A DNA stretch of 10,047 bases, taken from NCBI GenBank assembly GCA_027023145.1, contig JALVWV010000194.1:1-10047 (forward strand). Reading direction: 5' to 3'. The notes beneath the pieces are model-generated. The model ran no database searches. It had not been told where the DNA came from and worked only from the letters and a program-made list of their open reading frames with translations. Of the stretch, positions 1-6,089 are shown in pieces. The DNA comes from Campylobacteraceae bacterium (GTDB lineage Bacteria; Campylobacterota; Campylobacteria; Campylobacterales; Sulfurovaceae). The translations under genes and the position numbers were made by a program. Every line of letters begins with the position of its first letter. The first letter of the stretch is position 1.

Positions 1-393
1 CTCGCACTCATCGGTGCGGGGATTCTCTCCTCGATGGGCAAGATGGACATCACCACCTCCATTGCTATTGCCATTGTCGCCAATGCCCTCGGTGACAACC
101 TCCTCTTTTACCTCGCCCGCACCAACAAAGAGGCGGTACAGAAGTACCTCACCAAGCACAAACGCAAAATTGCCTGGACCAACCTTCTCATGCGCCGGTA
201 TGGCTGGATGGCAGTGTTCATACAAAAATACATCTATGGCGTCAAAACCCTCGTGCCGATTGTGATGGGACTGACCAAATATGATATGAAAAAGTTTACC
301 ATTCTCAACATACCTGCATCCATTGTATGGGGACTTGTGGTGGGGCTGGTGAGTTACTATTTTTCCGATCTCGTCCGGGAGTTGTTTGCCTAA
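1..393 (+). CDS. DedA-family membrane protein, C-terminal part (5' end outside window)
   Basis: The reading frame is open from base 1 to the TAA at 391-393, so this is the last ~130 residues of a longer protein; the ATG at 34 is probably internal. What is visible is a hydrophobic stretch, a cytosolic basic segment (about residues 40-60), the signature region KYIYGVKTLVPIVMGL and a C-terminal membrane helix ending just before VRELFA. This matches the DedA/SNARE-associated (VTT) family, inner-membrane proteins implicated in lipid (undecaprenyl phosphate or phospholipid) flipping and proton-motive-force homeostasis. The family usually carries arginines in the G-x-R-T-x-x-P region. Here the visible position is lysine (GVKTLVP), a conservative change that might be lineage-specific. 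The next gene starts 48 bases downstream behind its own promoter, so it need not be in the same operon. The family is well supported; the substrate is not known. Confidence 0.82.
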   Translation, partial: LALIGAGILSSMGKMDITTSIAIAIVANALGDNLLFYLARTNKEAVQKYLTKHKRKIAWTNLLMRRYGWMAVFIQKYIYGVKTLVPIVMGLTKYDMKKFTILNIPASIVWGLVVGLVSYYFSDLVRELFA

Positions 394-405
394 GGCGCTT
401 TGTAT

Positions 406-411
406 TATAAT
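406..411 (+). promoter_or_regulatory. -10 box of the carbonic anhydrase promoter
   Basis: A perfect TATAAT lies just after the DedA stop codon and about 30 bases before the carbonic anhydrase ATG. No good -35 box is visible 17 bases upstream, where the sequence is still DedA coding. A strong -10 with a weak -35 is usual for the main sigma factor of Campylobacterota. Confidence 0.55.
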
Positions 412-441
412 GGTTCATTTCGTGTTAGATAAGGGGAACAA

Positions 442-1065
442 ATGGACAAGCTTCAGCAAGAGGGTTACTCAAAATTTCTCACCTCCTATTTTGAAGAGCA
501 CCAAGAACTCTTCGATCAACTTTCTCAGGGGCAGCAGCCCGATACGCTTCTGATCACATGCAGCGACAGTCGTATCAATCCGGCACTTCTGCTCAATGCT
601 GAGCCGGGTGAGCTCTTCATTGTCCGGAATATTGGAAACACCGTCCCCCATTACCAACCAAACAAAGGATCAACACAGGCGGCCATCGAATACGCCATTA
701 ATGTCCTTGAAGTGAAAAAGATCGTCATCCTCGGACACAGCAACTGTGGAGCCTGTGCCCATCTGTACCATGAGCATGTCGAAGGTGAGCCAGAGCTTCC
801 GCATGTGGATATGTGGCTCAAATACCTTGAACCCGCCAAGAATGCCGCCATGCTGGCCGTGCATGCTGATCCCAGTAAAAATATCTTTGAGATGACCGAA
901 AAACATAATGTAATTATCTCTTTGCGTCGGTTGATGGGGTATCCACAGGTGCAGGAGCGTCTTGTCGAAGATAAAATAGCGATCTATGGGTGGTGGTATG
1001 AGATTGGAAGCGGCAAGATAGAAAAATACAACTACGCTACTAACAATTTTGAAGCGGTAATGTAG
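442..1065 (+). CDS. Beta-class carbonic anhydrase
   Basis: This 207-residue protein is a beta-carbonic anhydrase, catalysing reversible hydration of CO2 to bicarbonate in the cytoplasm. The zinc ligands and catalytic dyad are all present: Cys40, Asp42 and Arg44 in CSDSR, then His99 and Cys102 in GHSNCGAC. The VRNIGNTVP segment (61-69) and the C-terminal YGWWYEIGSGKIE segment are typical of the bacterial enzymes, and the length is normal. The start at 442 is supported by an AAGGGG ribosome binding site at 431-436, five bases before the ATG. The gene has its own TATAAT box and sits alone, converging on the hydrolase gene with only 18 bases between the two stops. No hairpin terminator is visible in that gap. 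In an autotroph or capnophile it would supply bicarbonate for carboxylation; that role is inferred from the family. Confidence 0.95.
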   Translation: MDKLQQEGYSKFLTSYFEEHQELFDQLSQGQQPDTLLITCSDSRINPALLLNAEPGELFIVRNIGNTVPHYQPNKGSTQAAIEYAINVLEVKKIVILGHSNCGACAHLYHEHVEGEPELPHVDMWLKYLEPAKNAAMLAVHADPSKNIFEMTEKHNVIISLRRLMGYPQVQERLVEDKIAIYGWWYEIGSGKIEKYNYATNNFEAVM

Positions 1066-1083
1066 ACAGACGGTGCCCTCAAA

Positions 1084-1842
1084 TTATTCCAAAAAATTCT
1101 GCAATGTTTTCAAATAAAGCGGATGACGCACAACCGCACTGTGTGTCGTCCCTCTGAGCACAATTACTTCCGGTTTCTTCCTGAATGCCTTGATGAGATT
1201 TTCGCTGCTGACATTGGGGATAGTCTGGTCACCTTTTGCGATGATGACTCTGGTTTGTTCGTCAACAGCGGGCGCAAAATCTTTGCTGGGAAATGGGTCT
1301 TTGAGTAACAAGGAGACCGGTAGCCAAGGGTATGCTTTTTTGGCAGCAATGAGAATGCCATCGTAGGGGGTTGTCAGGAGGAGTTTGCCTCCCTGTCGTT
1401 TGGCAGCGGTGTAGATGGCCATGCCGGTACCGAGACTGCGCCCCATGATATCGATGGATGTGTGCTTGGGTTTGATTGCATCAAACAGGGTGAGTGCATC
1501 AGCGTAAAAAGCCTTTTGAGATGGCTCCCCTTCACTGTTGGCATATCCCCGGTAGCGGACAAAGTAGAGGGTGTGGTGTGGCAGTGCCTTGGACAAGCGC
1601 TTGGCGTCGTCCCAGTCACTGGTGGTATTGCCGGGGAAATAGAGGAGTGCTTTGGACTGACCGGGGTTGAGGCGGTCGATCCAAATGCGGGTGTTGGGTG
1701 CGACGTTTAGCCAGAACCCATCGAGAGGCTTGGGGTGAGCATCCCGGACGAAGAGGAGATCACGCTGCTTGAGATATATGTAGCCCGCTGCAACAATGTA
1801 GAGGATGAGGGTGAGTCCCAGCAGGCGTGCGAGGGCTTTCAT
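1084..1842 (-). CDS. Membrane-anchored alpha/beta hydrolase
   Basis: This is a 252-residue protein with one N-terminal hydrophobic helix (about residues 4-24), which should anchor the hydrolase domain to the membrane with the domain outside the cytoplasm. The fold is an alpha/beta hydrolase. The nucleophile elbow is GRSLG with Ser136, the probable acid is Asp205 (KGDQTIP) and the base is His234 (GTTHS). The oxyanion-side motif YFPGN is at 68-72 and YRGYANSEGEPS follows at 97-108. These features fit the serine aminopeptidase S33/BEM46-like group (FrsA/YfhR-like). The substrate cannot be read from sequence. An AAGGAG ribosome binding site at 1848-1853 lies five bases before the ATG and fixes the start. 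The gene starts 13 bases after the aminotransferase stop, so the two are probably cotranscribed. I see no obvious metabolic link between them. Confidence 0.85.
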   Translation of the reverse strand: MKALARLLGLTLILYIVAAGYIYLKQRDLLFVRDAHPKPLDGFWLNVAPNTRIWIDRLNPGQSKALLYFPGNTTSDWDDAKRLSKALPHHTLYFVRYRGYANSEGEPSQKAFYADALTLFDAIKPKHTSIDIMGRSLGTGMAIYTAAKRQGGKLLLTTPYDGILIAAKKAYPWLPVSLLLKDPFPSKDFAPAVDEQTRVIIAKGDQTIPNVSSENLIKAFRKKPEVIVLRGTTHSAVVRHPLYLKTLQNFLE

Positions 1843-1855
1843 GATGACTCCTTAA

Positions 1856-3031
1856 TTATGGGTGGCGTAACCCTTCGACAAATTTTTCGATGCGACGGAT
1901 CCCTTCGCGGATGGTAACAATGTCGGTGGCGAATGAGAAGCGGAAGTACCCCTCGGCACCAAAGGCCAAACCTGGTACGACGGCGACGCCGTATTGCTCG
2001 AGGAGGTCTTTGGCAAATTGCATTGAATCTTGGGTGATGCCTTTGATGTTGACAAACAGATAGAAGGCACCCTTGGGGCGGACGACGCTGAGCCCGTCGA
2101 TGGCATTCATCAGTTCGGTTGCTTCTCGTGCACGGGATTCAAATGCCTGGCGCATTTGCTCGATCTCTTCGTCTACTTCTCCCAGTAGAGCTGGGATGGC
2201 GGCTTTTTGGGTGATGGAATTGATGTTGGAGGTGCTCTGGGACTGAAGGGAGTTCATCTTCTTTACTAGCTCTTTACTCGCGCACGCTAGATACCCGAAA
2301 CGCCATCCGGTCATAGCGACGGCTTTGCTCAGTCCGTTGACGGTGACAGTACGGCGGTACATATCGGGGCTGATCGAAGCGGTAGAGACAAACTCTGTCC
2401 CCTCATAGACAAGCTTTTCGTACATTTCATCACTGACAACCACTACTTTGGTACCTTTGAGCACTTCACCGAGTGCGGCGAGCTCTTCGCGGGTGTAGAC
2501 CGATCCGGAGGGGTTGGAGGGGGAGTTGAGGATGAGCATCTTGGTCTTGTCTGTGATCGCTTTTTCCAACTGTGCAGCGGAGATTTTAAACCCGGTGCGA
2601 TCTTCAGTATCGATGATCACTGGTGTACCCCCGGCGTATTTGACCAGCTCAGGATAGGTGACCCAGTAAGGGGCAGGGATGATCACCTCGTCCCCTGCGT
2701 CGATGAGCGCCTGAGTGAGGTTAAAGAGCGACTGCTTGGCGCCGTTGCTGACAATGATTTGTTTGGTGTCGTACTCCAAGCCGTTTTCATGCTTGAGTTT
2801 GTTCTGAATCGCTTCGAGGAGTTCGGGGATGCCGGCTACGGCGGTGTATTTGGTAAACCCTTCATTGATCGCGTCAATCGCGGCGTCCTTGATCGCTTGA
2901 GGGGTGTCAAAGTCGGGCTCACCTGCCGAGAAACTGAGGACATCTTTGCCCTGAGCCCTGAGTTCAGCAGCGAGGGTAGAGACGGCGATCGTCGCCGAAG
3001 GGGAGAGGGTCTGAATGCGGTGTGAAAGCAT
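1856..3031 (-). CDS. aspC: Pyridoxal-phosphate aspartate aminotransferase (class I, subgroup Ib)
   Basis: This is a full-length 391-residue fold-type I aminotransferase that should interconvert aspartate + 2-oxoglutarate and oxaloacetate + glutamate. The PLP-binding lysine is Lys236 in NGLSKAVAMTGWR. Other cofactor residues visible are Tyr122, Asn173 (SPSNPSG), Asp201 and Tyr204 (SDEMYEKL), and Arg244. Arg364 (YFRFSFA) is the probable carboxylate-binding arginine. The N-terminus has the PSAT...GEPDFDTP signature of subgroup Ib. Lys99 (SNGAKQSL) occupies the position of the substrate-recognition lysine that I recall from the Thermus enzyme. Some Ib members also transaminate prephenate, so a second role in phenylalanine/tyrosine synthesis is possible. 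The start is supported by AAGG at 3039-3042, seven bases upstream. It is the first gene of a two-gene minus-strand unit with the hydrolase. Confidence 0.93.
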   Translation of the reverse strand: MLSHRIQTLSPSATIAVSTLAAELRAQGKDVLSFSAGEPDFDTPQAIKDAAIDAINEGFTKYTAVAGIPELLEAIQNKLKHENGLEYDTKQIIVSNGAKQSLFNLTQALIDAGDEVIIPAPYWVTYPELVKYAGGTPVIIDTEDRTGFKISAAQLEKAITDKTKMLILNSPSNPSGSVYTREELAALGEVLKGTKVVVVSDEMYEKLVYEGTEFVSTASISPDMYRRTVTVNGLSKAVAMTGWRFGYLACASKELVKKMNSLQSQSTSNINSITQKAAIPALLGEVDEEIEQMRQAFESRAREATELMNAIDGLSVVRPKGAFYLFVNIKGITQDSMQFAKDLLEQYGVAVVPGLAFGAEGYFRFSFATDIVTIREGIRRIEKFVEGLRHP

Positions 3032-3062
3032 GAAAAAACCTTATGAATGTTTTGATGGAGTG

Positions 3063-3089
3063 ATTATACACTATTTTGGGTTATGTCAG
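3063..3089 (-). promoter_or_regulatory. Probable promoter of the aminotransferase-hydrolase unit
   Basis: On the minus strand a perfect TATAAT (3063-3068) lies about 31 bases before the aminotransferase ATG. A CTGACA resembling the -35 box sits at 3084-3089, but the spacing is only 15 bases, so the -35 assignment is weak. Confidence 0.5.
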
Positions 3090-3156
3090 CTCCATCTCAT
3101 CATTTATCTTTTCCGTTGTCCCGTTGCCTTCGATGGAAAATATGTACGCGCAGTGA

Positions 3157-4350
3157 CTATTTCTTGTAATAGAGGCGATGAATACCCCGTTCATCAGTGG
3201 TGGCGATGGAAGCTTCAGTGTGGATGTCGGCATCCATCATTCCTGTAGACCAAGGGTTGCTAGCTTGGGTGCAATTGTAATCCATCAAGATGAGTGTTTG
3301 GTTGCCAGTATACGACTCTTCGTCTGTAGAGCTATTGAAAAGAAGCACGAAACGGTTTGCAGTGTAGCCTACAGTTTGGAGAACATAAGAATTGTTCAAA
3401 GTGACAGGGAGTGTTGAAGTTTGAGTGATTTTATTTTGGGCGATGTTGTAGTGGTAAACTTTGCGCGAGAGGGTGAAGATGTAGATATTTTTTTTGTCCG
3501 GGCTGTTGGCATAGACAATATCCTGAGATGGAAGTGAGAGCAAGGGAGTGAGCCCGTTGGTATCCACACGATAGAGCATCCCTTTTTGGTACTGAATAAG
3601 CGTTTGGTTACTTTCGTTATCTGAAATGTTGTAGCTGACATCGGCTGTGATGAGATAATAGGTACCGTTAATCGAGAAATGTATACTGTTTTTTGGCTGG
3701 AGGTATCGTGAGTTATTGGCTTCTGGGTAGAGATTGGTTTGGATGTCTTTGATGAGATCTATTTGATGGAAATCGCGAGTATACAGTGTATCTGATACCA
3801 GTTCGTTGTCATGCAAGAAGGAGCCTTTTTGGCTGTAAATGTGTTCGATTTTCATAGTATCAAGATTGACATAGCTGAGGTTCGAATCTTCTGTTGTACC
3901 TGTGTCATATTCGTCATGATAGTCCACATCGACAAGAAATCCATGCCGATAACGTGCCCGGATGAGAGAGGAAAACCACCCTTTTTGTACTGAGGCAGGC
4001 AGCATTTCAGATGCAGAATGAAAAGTATATGTGTTTGTGCCCAAATCGTAGCGGGTCACACCGTTTACGTAATGAGGAGAGAAATAATTGGTGCTCGTTG
4101 CATGGGATTCGATCCCGACGACTTGATTGTGCTTACAGTCATAAAAAGGATCATCCAGCAGATCGAGTTTTCTCAGCAGACGATACCTCATCCCCTCATC
4201 GTCGTGCTCAAAAAGCAGAGATTTACCGTTGCTTGTGACCATAAAGGTGTGGTCACATTGCTGCACAGGCTCGTTACTGTTGTTGACATCAGCATGATGG
4301 ATTGATGTAGAGTTGCAAGCGGTGAGTCCGATCCAAAGCAATGAAGTCAT
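3157..4350 (-). CDS. Probable lipoprotein of unknown function, possibly beta-propeller-like
   Basis: I do not recognise the family. The coordinates use the first ATG (397 residues), but that start gives a poor signal: MTSLLWIGLTAC has no positive residue and no ribosome binding site. If translation begins eight codons upstream at an ATC (4372-4374), the N-terminus becomes (M)KSIITFLMTSLLWIGLTAC. That is a classic lipoprotein signal peptide with lipobox LTAC and the lipidated cysteine at position 20, followed by Asn-Ser. The mature part is rich in Tyr, Asn, Thr and Ser and has recurring strand-like segments of the type LLFEHDDEG, LYRVDTNG, VYHYNIAQNK and LILMDYN. These suggest an all-beta WD/PQQ-like propeller in the envelope, which is inference. 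Sampled stretches are about 40 % GC against about 60 % in the GTPase operon, so it may have been acquired. It appears to be monocistronic. Confidence 0.65.
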   Translation of the reverse strand: MTSLLWIGLTACNSTSIHHADVNNSNEPVQQCDHTFMVTSNGKSLLFEHDDEGMRYRLLRKLDLLDDPFYDCKHNQVVGIESHATSTNYFSPHYVNGVTRYDLGTNTYTFHSASEMLPASVQKGWFSSLIRARYRHGFLVDVDYHDEYDTGTTEDSNLSYVNLDTMKIEHIYSQKGSFLHDNELVSDTLYTRDFHQIDLIKDIQTNLYPEANNSRYLQPKNSIHFSINGTYYLITADVSYNISDNESNQTLIQYQKGMLYRVDTNGLTPLLSLPSQDIVYANSPDKKNIYIFTLSRKVYHYNIAQNKITQTSTLPVTLNNSYVLQTVGYTANRFVLLFNSSTDEESYTGNQTLILMDYNCTQASNPWSTGMMDADIHTEASIATTDERGIHRLYYKK

Positions 4351-4374
4351 AAGAAAAGTTATAATGGATTTGAT
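4351..4374 (-). other. Probable true 5' end of the lipoprotein gene, starting at an ATC codon
   Basis: The in-frame codons upstream of the ATG at 4350 read ATC AAA TCC ATT ATA ACT TTT CTT. They add a lysine and the hydrophobic run needed for a full signal peptide. The frame remains open upstream to a TAA at 4396-4398 and contains no ATG, GTG or TTG. An AAAGG ribosome binding site sits seven bases before the ATC. Confidence 0.55.
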
Positions 4375-4381
4375 GGTGCTA

Positions 4382-4386
4382 CCTTT
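4382..4386 (-). promoter_or_regulatory. Ribosome binding site pointing to the ATC start
   Basis: AAAGG on the minus strand is followed by seven bases and then ATC (4372-4374). It is 31 bases from the ATG at 4350, too far to serve that codon, and the bases just before that ATG (ACTTTTCTT) hold no purine-rich site. Confidence 0.55.
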
Positions 4387-4401
4387 GTGAAAATATTAGC
4401 T

Positions 4402-4407
4402 ATTATA
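4402..4407 (-). promoter_or_regulatory. -10 box of the lipoprotein gene
   Basis: A perfect TATAAT on the minus strand lies 27 bases before the ATC codon. Transcription would begin near 4396, giving a short leader that includes the AAAGG site. The -35 region is only A/T-rich (on the minus strand, T-rich around 4421-4430). Confidence 0.5.
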
Positions 4408-4489
4408 ACTAGCCAAAACTAAAAATAAAATCAAAATAGCAAGGGTAAAATGAAAAACATCTTCAGAATAGTGTGGTTAACATAATTAT

Positions 4490-5185
4490 TTATCCTATCT
4501 CCACCTCCTCATCCATCCCCTCAAACCCAATCATCTCATCTATGAGTGCCTCAGCGGTGCGGGATCCCTGAAAGTAATACGAGACAAGCGTTTCGCCAAC
4601 AGTCCCGTGGTAGAGGTCGTCCAGGGCTTCGATGTACTCGGCTTTGAGATAAGGGCGGATCGTCTCGAGGTCGCGCAGGATGTCGGTGCGATAGGACTCG
4701 GGAGCGCCTGCTCCGTACTCGCGGTCGAGATTTTCACGGTCGATCTCGTCGGCGGCTTCGACCATCGTGCGGAAGATGAAGTCCTCGAAGTTTTTCGCTA
4801 GCAGTTGCGCCTCCTCTTCATCTTCAAAGACAAGCCCTACCCTAGGTTCCGCCTCGCTGCCTGTTTCGTAAATCAGGACATAATGGAGTGCTTCATCGAT
4901 CCCTTTGGCAAACGGCACGAGGGTGTGAGTATCGCTCTGCCAGTAATCCGGGCAGCCACACTCGACGATCTGCATTGGGCTCATCAAAAACAGATCACCT
5001 CCGGTGTGGAAAAGGAGCGGAGGGTTCTCGTGGAGGGCGGGGTACACTTCTTTCGCCCAGTCAAAGCCTTCGGGAAGTGGTTCACTATGACCGCCGAGCC
5101 AGTCGAGCATGCCGGTTTCATGGAGGCGATGGTAGAGCGGAGGGAGAGTGATGTGGTAATGGGATTCGATATCGGTGGGGGTCAT
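4490..5185 (-). CDS. SUKH (SMI1/KNR4)-like protein
   Basis: This is a soluble acidic 231-residue protein. The first ~145 residues have the layout of the SUKH superfamily: an N-terminal LPPLYHRLHETG helix region (14-25), an EPLPEGFDW strand/turn (35-43), a central LLFHTGGDLFLMSP segment (57-70), the LVPFAKG...HYVLIYETG hairpin (89-109) and the closing helix AKNFEDFIFRTM (130-141). The rest (145-231) is an acidic helical tail not needed for the fold. Many SUKH proteins are immunity proteins against polymorphic or contact-dependent toxins, while others are solitary. No toxin gene is visible beside this one. AAGG at 5193-5196, seven bases before the ATG, supports the start, and a TATAAT box lies at 5216-5221. 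The fold assignment is by pattern only; an immunity role is a guess. Confidence 0.6.
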   Translation of the reverse strand: MTPTDIESHYHITLPPLYHRLHETGMLDWLGGHSEPLPEGFDWAKEVYPALHENPPLLFHTGGDLFLMSPMQIVECGCPDYWQSDTHTLVPFAKGIDEALHYVLIYETGSEAEPRVGLVFEDEEEAQLLAKNFEDFIFRTMVEAADEIDRENLDREYGAGAPESYRTDILRDLETIRPYLKAEYIEALDDLYHGTVGETLVSYYFQGSRTAEALIDEMIGFEGMDEEVEIG

Positions 5186-5215
5186 GGGAGTGCCTTGAGT
5201 TGTTTTTTAGGTGTT

Positions 5216-5221
5216 ATTATA
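5216..5221 (-). promoter_or_regulatory. -10 box of the SUKH-like gene
   Basis: A perfect TATAAT on the minus strand lies about 30 bases before the SUKH ATG. The -35 region 17 bases upstream reads TTCCTA (5239-5244), a weak match. Confidence 0.5.
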
Positions 5222-5234
5222 GGGGATAGAGGTT

Positions 5235-5267
5235 GAATTAGGAATTAGGAGTGAGTAATGAGGAATT
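5235..5267. repeat. Short direct repeat of GAATTAG
   Basis: GAATTAG occurs twice in tandem (5235-5248). It is followed by a related GAGTGAGTAATGAG stretch and another GAATT (5263-5267). It lies in the non-coding region between the divergent SUKH and antitoxin genes and may be the edge of a dispersed intergenic repeat. Confidence 0.5.
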
Positions 5268-5289
5268 TTGGTATGTGTTGCTTGGTGTG

Positions 5290-5334
5290 AATTGTAGGGT
5301 GTTGTCGGGGGACAGCACCCTACGTGATACAATT
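5290..5334. repeat. Inverted repeat 1, hairpin with alternative outer arms
   Basis: The arms 5294-5306 (GTAGGGTGTTGTC) and 5311-5323 (GACAGCACCCTAC) pair over 13 positions with one G-T pair around a GGGG loop. An outer pair, AATTGTA (5290-5296) with TACAATT (5328-5334), competes for the first three bases of the inner stem. No T-run follows in either direction, so it is unlikely to be an intrinsic terminator. Confidence 0.75.
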
Positions 5335-5377
5335 GCAAGCGATGTTTGTGGGACTGAAGTCCCAGCCCTTCTTGCAA
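5333..5377. repeat. Inverted repeat 2, nested
   Basis: The outer arms TTGCAAG (5333-5339) and CTTGCAA (5371-5377) enclose a second perfect palindrome, TGGGACT (5349-5355) with AGTCCCA (5358-5364), separated only by GA. The left arm overlaps the right outer arm of inverted repeat 1 by two bases, so the two structures form a chain. A further small pair, GCAAC (5374-5378) with GTTGC (5386-5390), links to the next repeat. Confidence 0.7.
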
Positions 5378-5390
5378 CTGTTTGTGTTGC

Positions 5391-5436
5391 TATGCTTTTT
5401 GGAGCTTTGGCTTCACCTCAACCAACGTGAAGCATA
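5391..5436. repeat. Inverted repeat 3, two mutually exclusive stems
   Basis: The segment around 5427-5436 can pair in two ways: GTGAAGC (5427-5433) with GCTTCAC (5410-5416), or AAGCATA (5430-5436) with TATGCTT (5391-5397). The two stems share the AAGC bases and exclude each other. It ends eight bases before the -35 box of the downstream operon. Confidence 0.65.
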
Positions 5437-5443
5437 TCAGTTG

Positions 5444-5472
5444 TTGACAATCGTATTACAATGATATATAAT
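5444..5472 (+). promoter_or_regulatory. Consensus promoter of the antitoxin-led operon
   Basis: TTGACA (5444-5449) and TATAAT (5467-5472) are both perfect and are separated by the ideal 17 bases. Transcription should begin near 5479, about 25 bases before the antitoxin ATG. It is the only promoter in the window with both boxes at consensus, suggesting strong transcription unless repressed. Confidence 0.85.
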
Positions 5473-5482
5473 ATCGCAATAC
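5453..5482. promoter_or_regulatory. Putative antitoxin operator (quasi-palindrome over the -10 box)
   Basis: The halves 5453-5467 and 5468-5482 are imperfect inverted copies, with GTATT and AATAC at the ends and GATAT (5463-5467) / ATATC (5471-5475) inside. The element covers the -10 box and the expected transcription start. Ribbon-helix-helix antitoxins normally repress their own operon by binding such palindromes. That this one is the site is an inference from position and symmetry. Confidence 0.5.
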
Positions 5483-5503
5483 AAATTCAAAAAGGGGTTT
5501 GCC

Positions 5504-5776
5504 ATGCATGCACCGAATCAGTTGGAGAAGCAGCAAGTGGGATTGCGGCTGCCAAAGTATATGATTGAGGATGTCGATGAGTTGACGGAGCGATTTTCGC
5601 TCAACCGAACGGATATTATCACCGAGGCTTTGCGCAGTTACATTGCTCAACAAAAAGAAAAAATGTTTTACGACCAATTTCGCGAAGGTGTCAGGGAGCT
5701 CAAAGGGGCTTTGGATGGGAAGAGAGAAGATCTTGTTACATTAGACGAGTTAATTGATGAGCTTGACGATCATTAG
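5504..5776 (+). CDS. Ribbon-helix-helix (CopG-type) antitoxin / autorepressor
   Basis: This 90-residue protein has an N-terminal ribbon-helix-helix DNA-binding domain: the strand QVGLRLPK (11-18), helix A IEDVDELTERF (21-31), and helix B opening with the typical N-R-T-D (34-37) through ITEALRSYIAQQ. The charged C-terminal tail (about 55-90, ending DELIDELDDH) is the usual toxin-wrapping region. The ATG at 5504 has an AAAGGGG site at 5491-5497, six bases upstream; the ATG at 5508 is out of frame. The protein should dimerise, bind the palindrome in its own promoter and neutralise the overlapping RelE-type toxin. It is the first gene of an operon that continues into membrane-protein and GTPase genes, so it may set the expression of all of them. 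Confidence 0.88.
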   Translation: MHAPNQLEKQQVGLRLPKYMIEDVDELTERFSLNRTDIITEALRSYIAQQKEKMFYDQFREGVRELKGALDGKREDLVTLDELIDELDDH

Positions 5777-6089
5777 TCTTCCCCGGTTTCAGAGGAGTGC
5801 CAAGGTGCTTCACAAGCGGTACCGGAAGATTGGAAAAGATTTATCGCAGTTGCGGAAAACACTGACGGATGATCCTCGATCAGGCATTTCGCTCGGGGAC
5901 GGGCTGTACAAAATACGCCTCGCCAATCGTTCGATACCGACAGGAAAACGTGGAGGGTTTCGCATCATATATTATTACATTGGGGGCGATGATACATTGT
6001 ATCTTGTCGAGATCTATGCCAAAAGCGATCAGGAAACCATTAGCGACACCATACTAAAAGAGATACTCGAAGAGGGGGGGATCGTATGA
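5757..6089 (+). CDS. RelE/ParE-superfamily toxin
   Basis: This is a small basic protein of 110 residues with the RelE/ParE layout. An N-terminal strand ISLPRFQRSAK leads into a helical hairpin (about 12-38), then the core strands LYKIRLANRS (50-59), GKRGGFRIIYYY (63-74) and LYLVEIYAKSDQE (81-93), and a C-terminal helix. RelE-type members cleave mRNA on the ribosome and ParE-type members poison gyrase; the GKRGGFR...IYAKS pattern looks RelE/HigB-like. I chose the ATG at 5757, with GAG at 5747-5749 seven bases upstream; TTG at 5754 is an alternative. The frame overlaps the antitoxin's end by 20 bases, normal for such pairs. Its TGA (6087-6089) overlaps the next ATG as ATGA. A run of seven G lies in its last codons. 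Confidence 0.85.
   Translation: MSLTIISLPRFQRSAKVLHKRYRKIGKDLSQLRKTLTDDPRSGISLGDGLYKIRLANRSIPTGKRGGFRIIYYYIGGDDTLYLVEIYAKSDQETISDTILKEILEEGGIV

Noticed and set aside
4018..4305. Small plus-strand frame inside the lipoprotein gene
   Set aside because: Antisense to the longer frame that carries a lipobox; no ribosome binding site or recognisable domain.
5294..5323. Hairpin as an intrinsic terminator
   Set aside because: No T-run follows on either strand, and it lies upstream of both divergent genes, so there is no transcript for it to end.
5235..5436. CRISPR array
   Set aside because: The repeats are short, unequal and palindromic, with no regular repeat-spacer spacing and no cas genes nearby.
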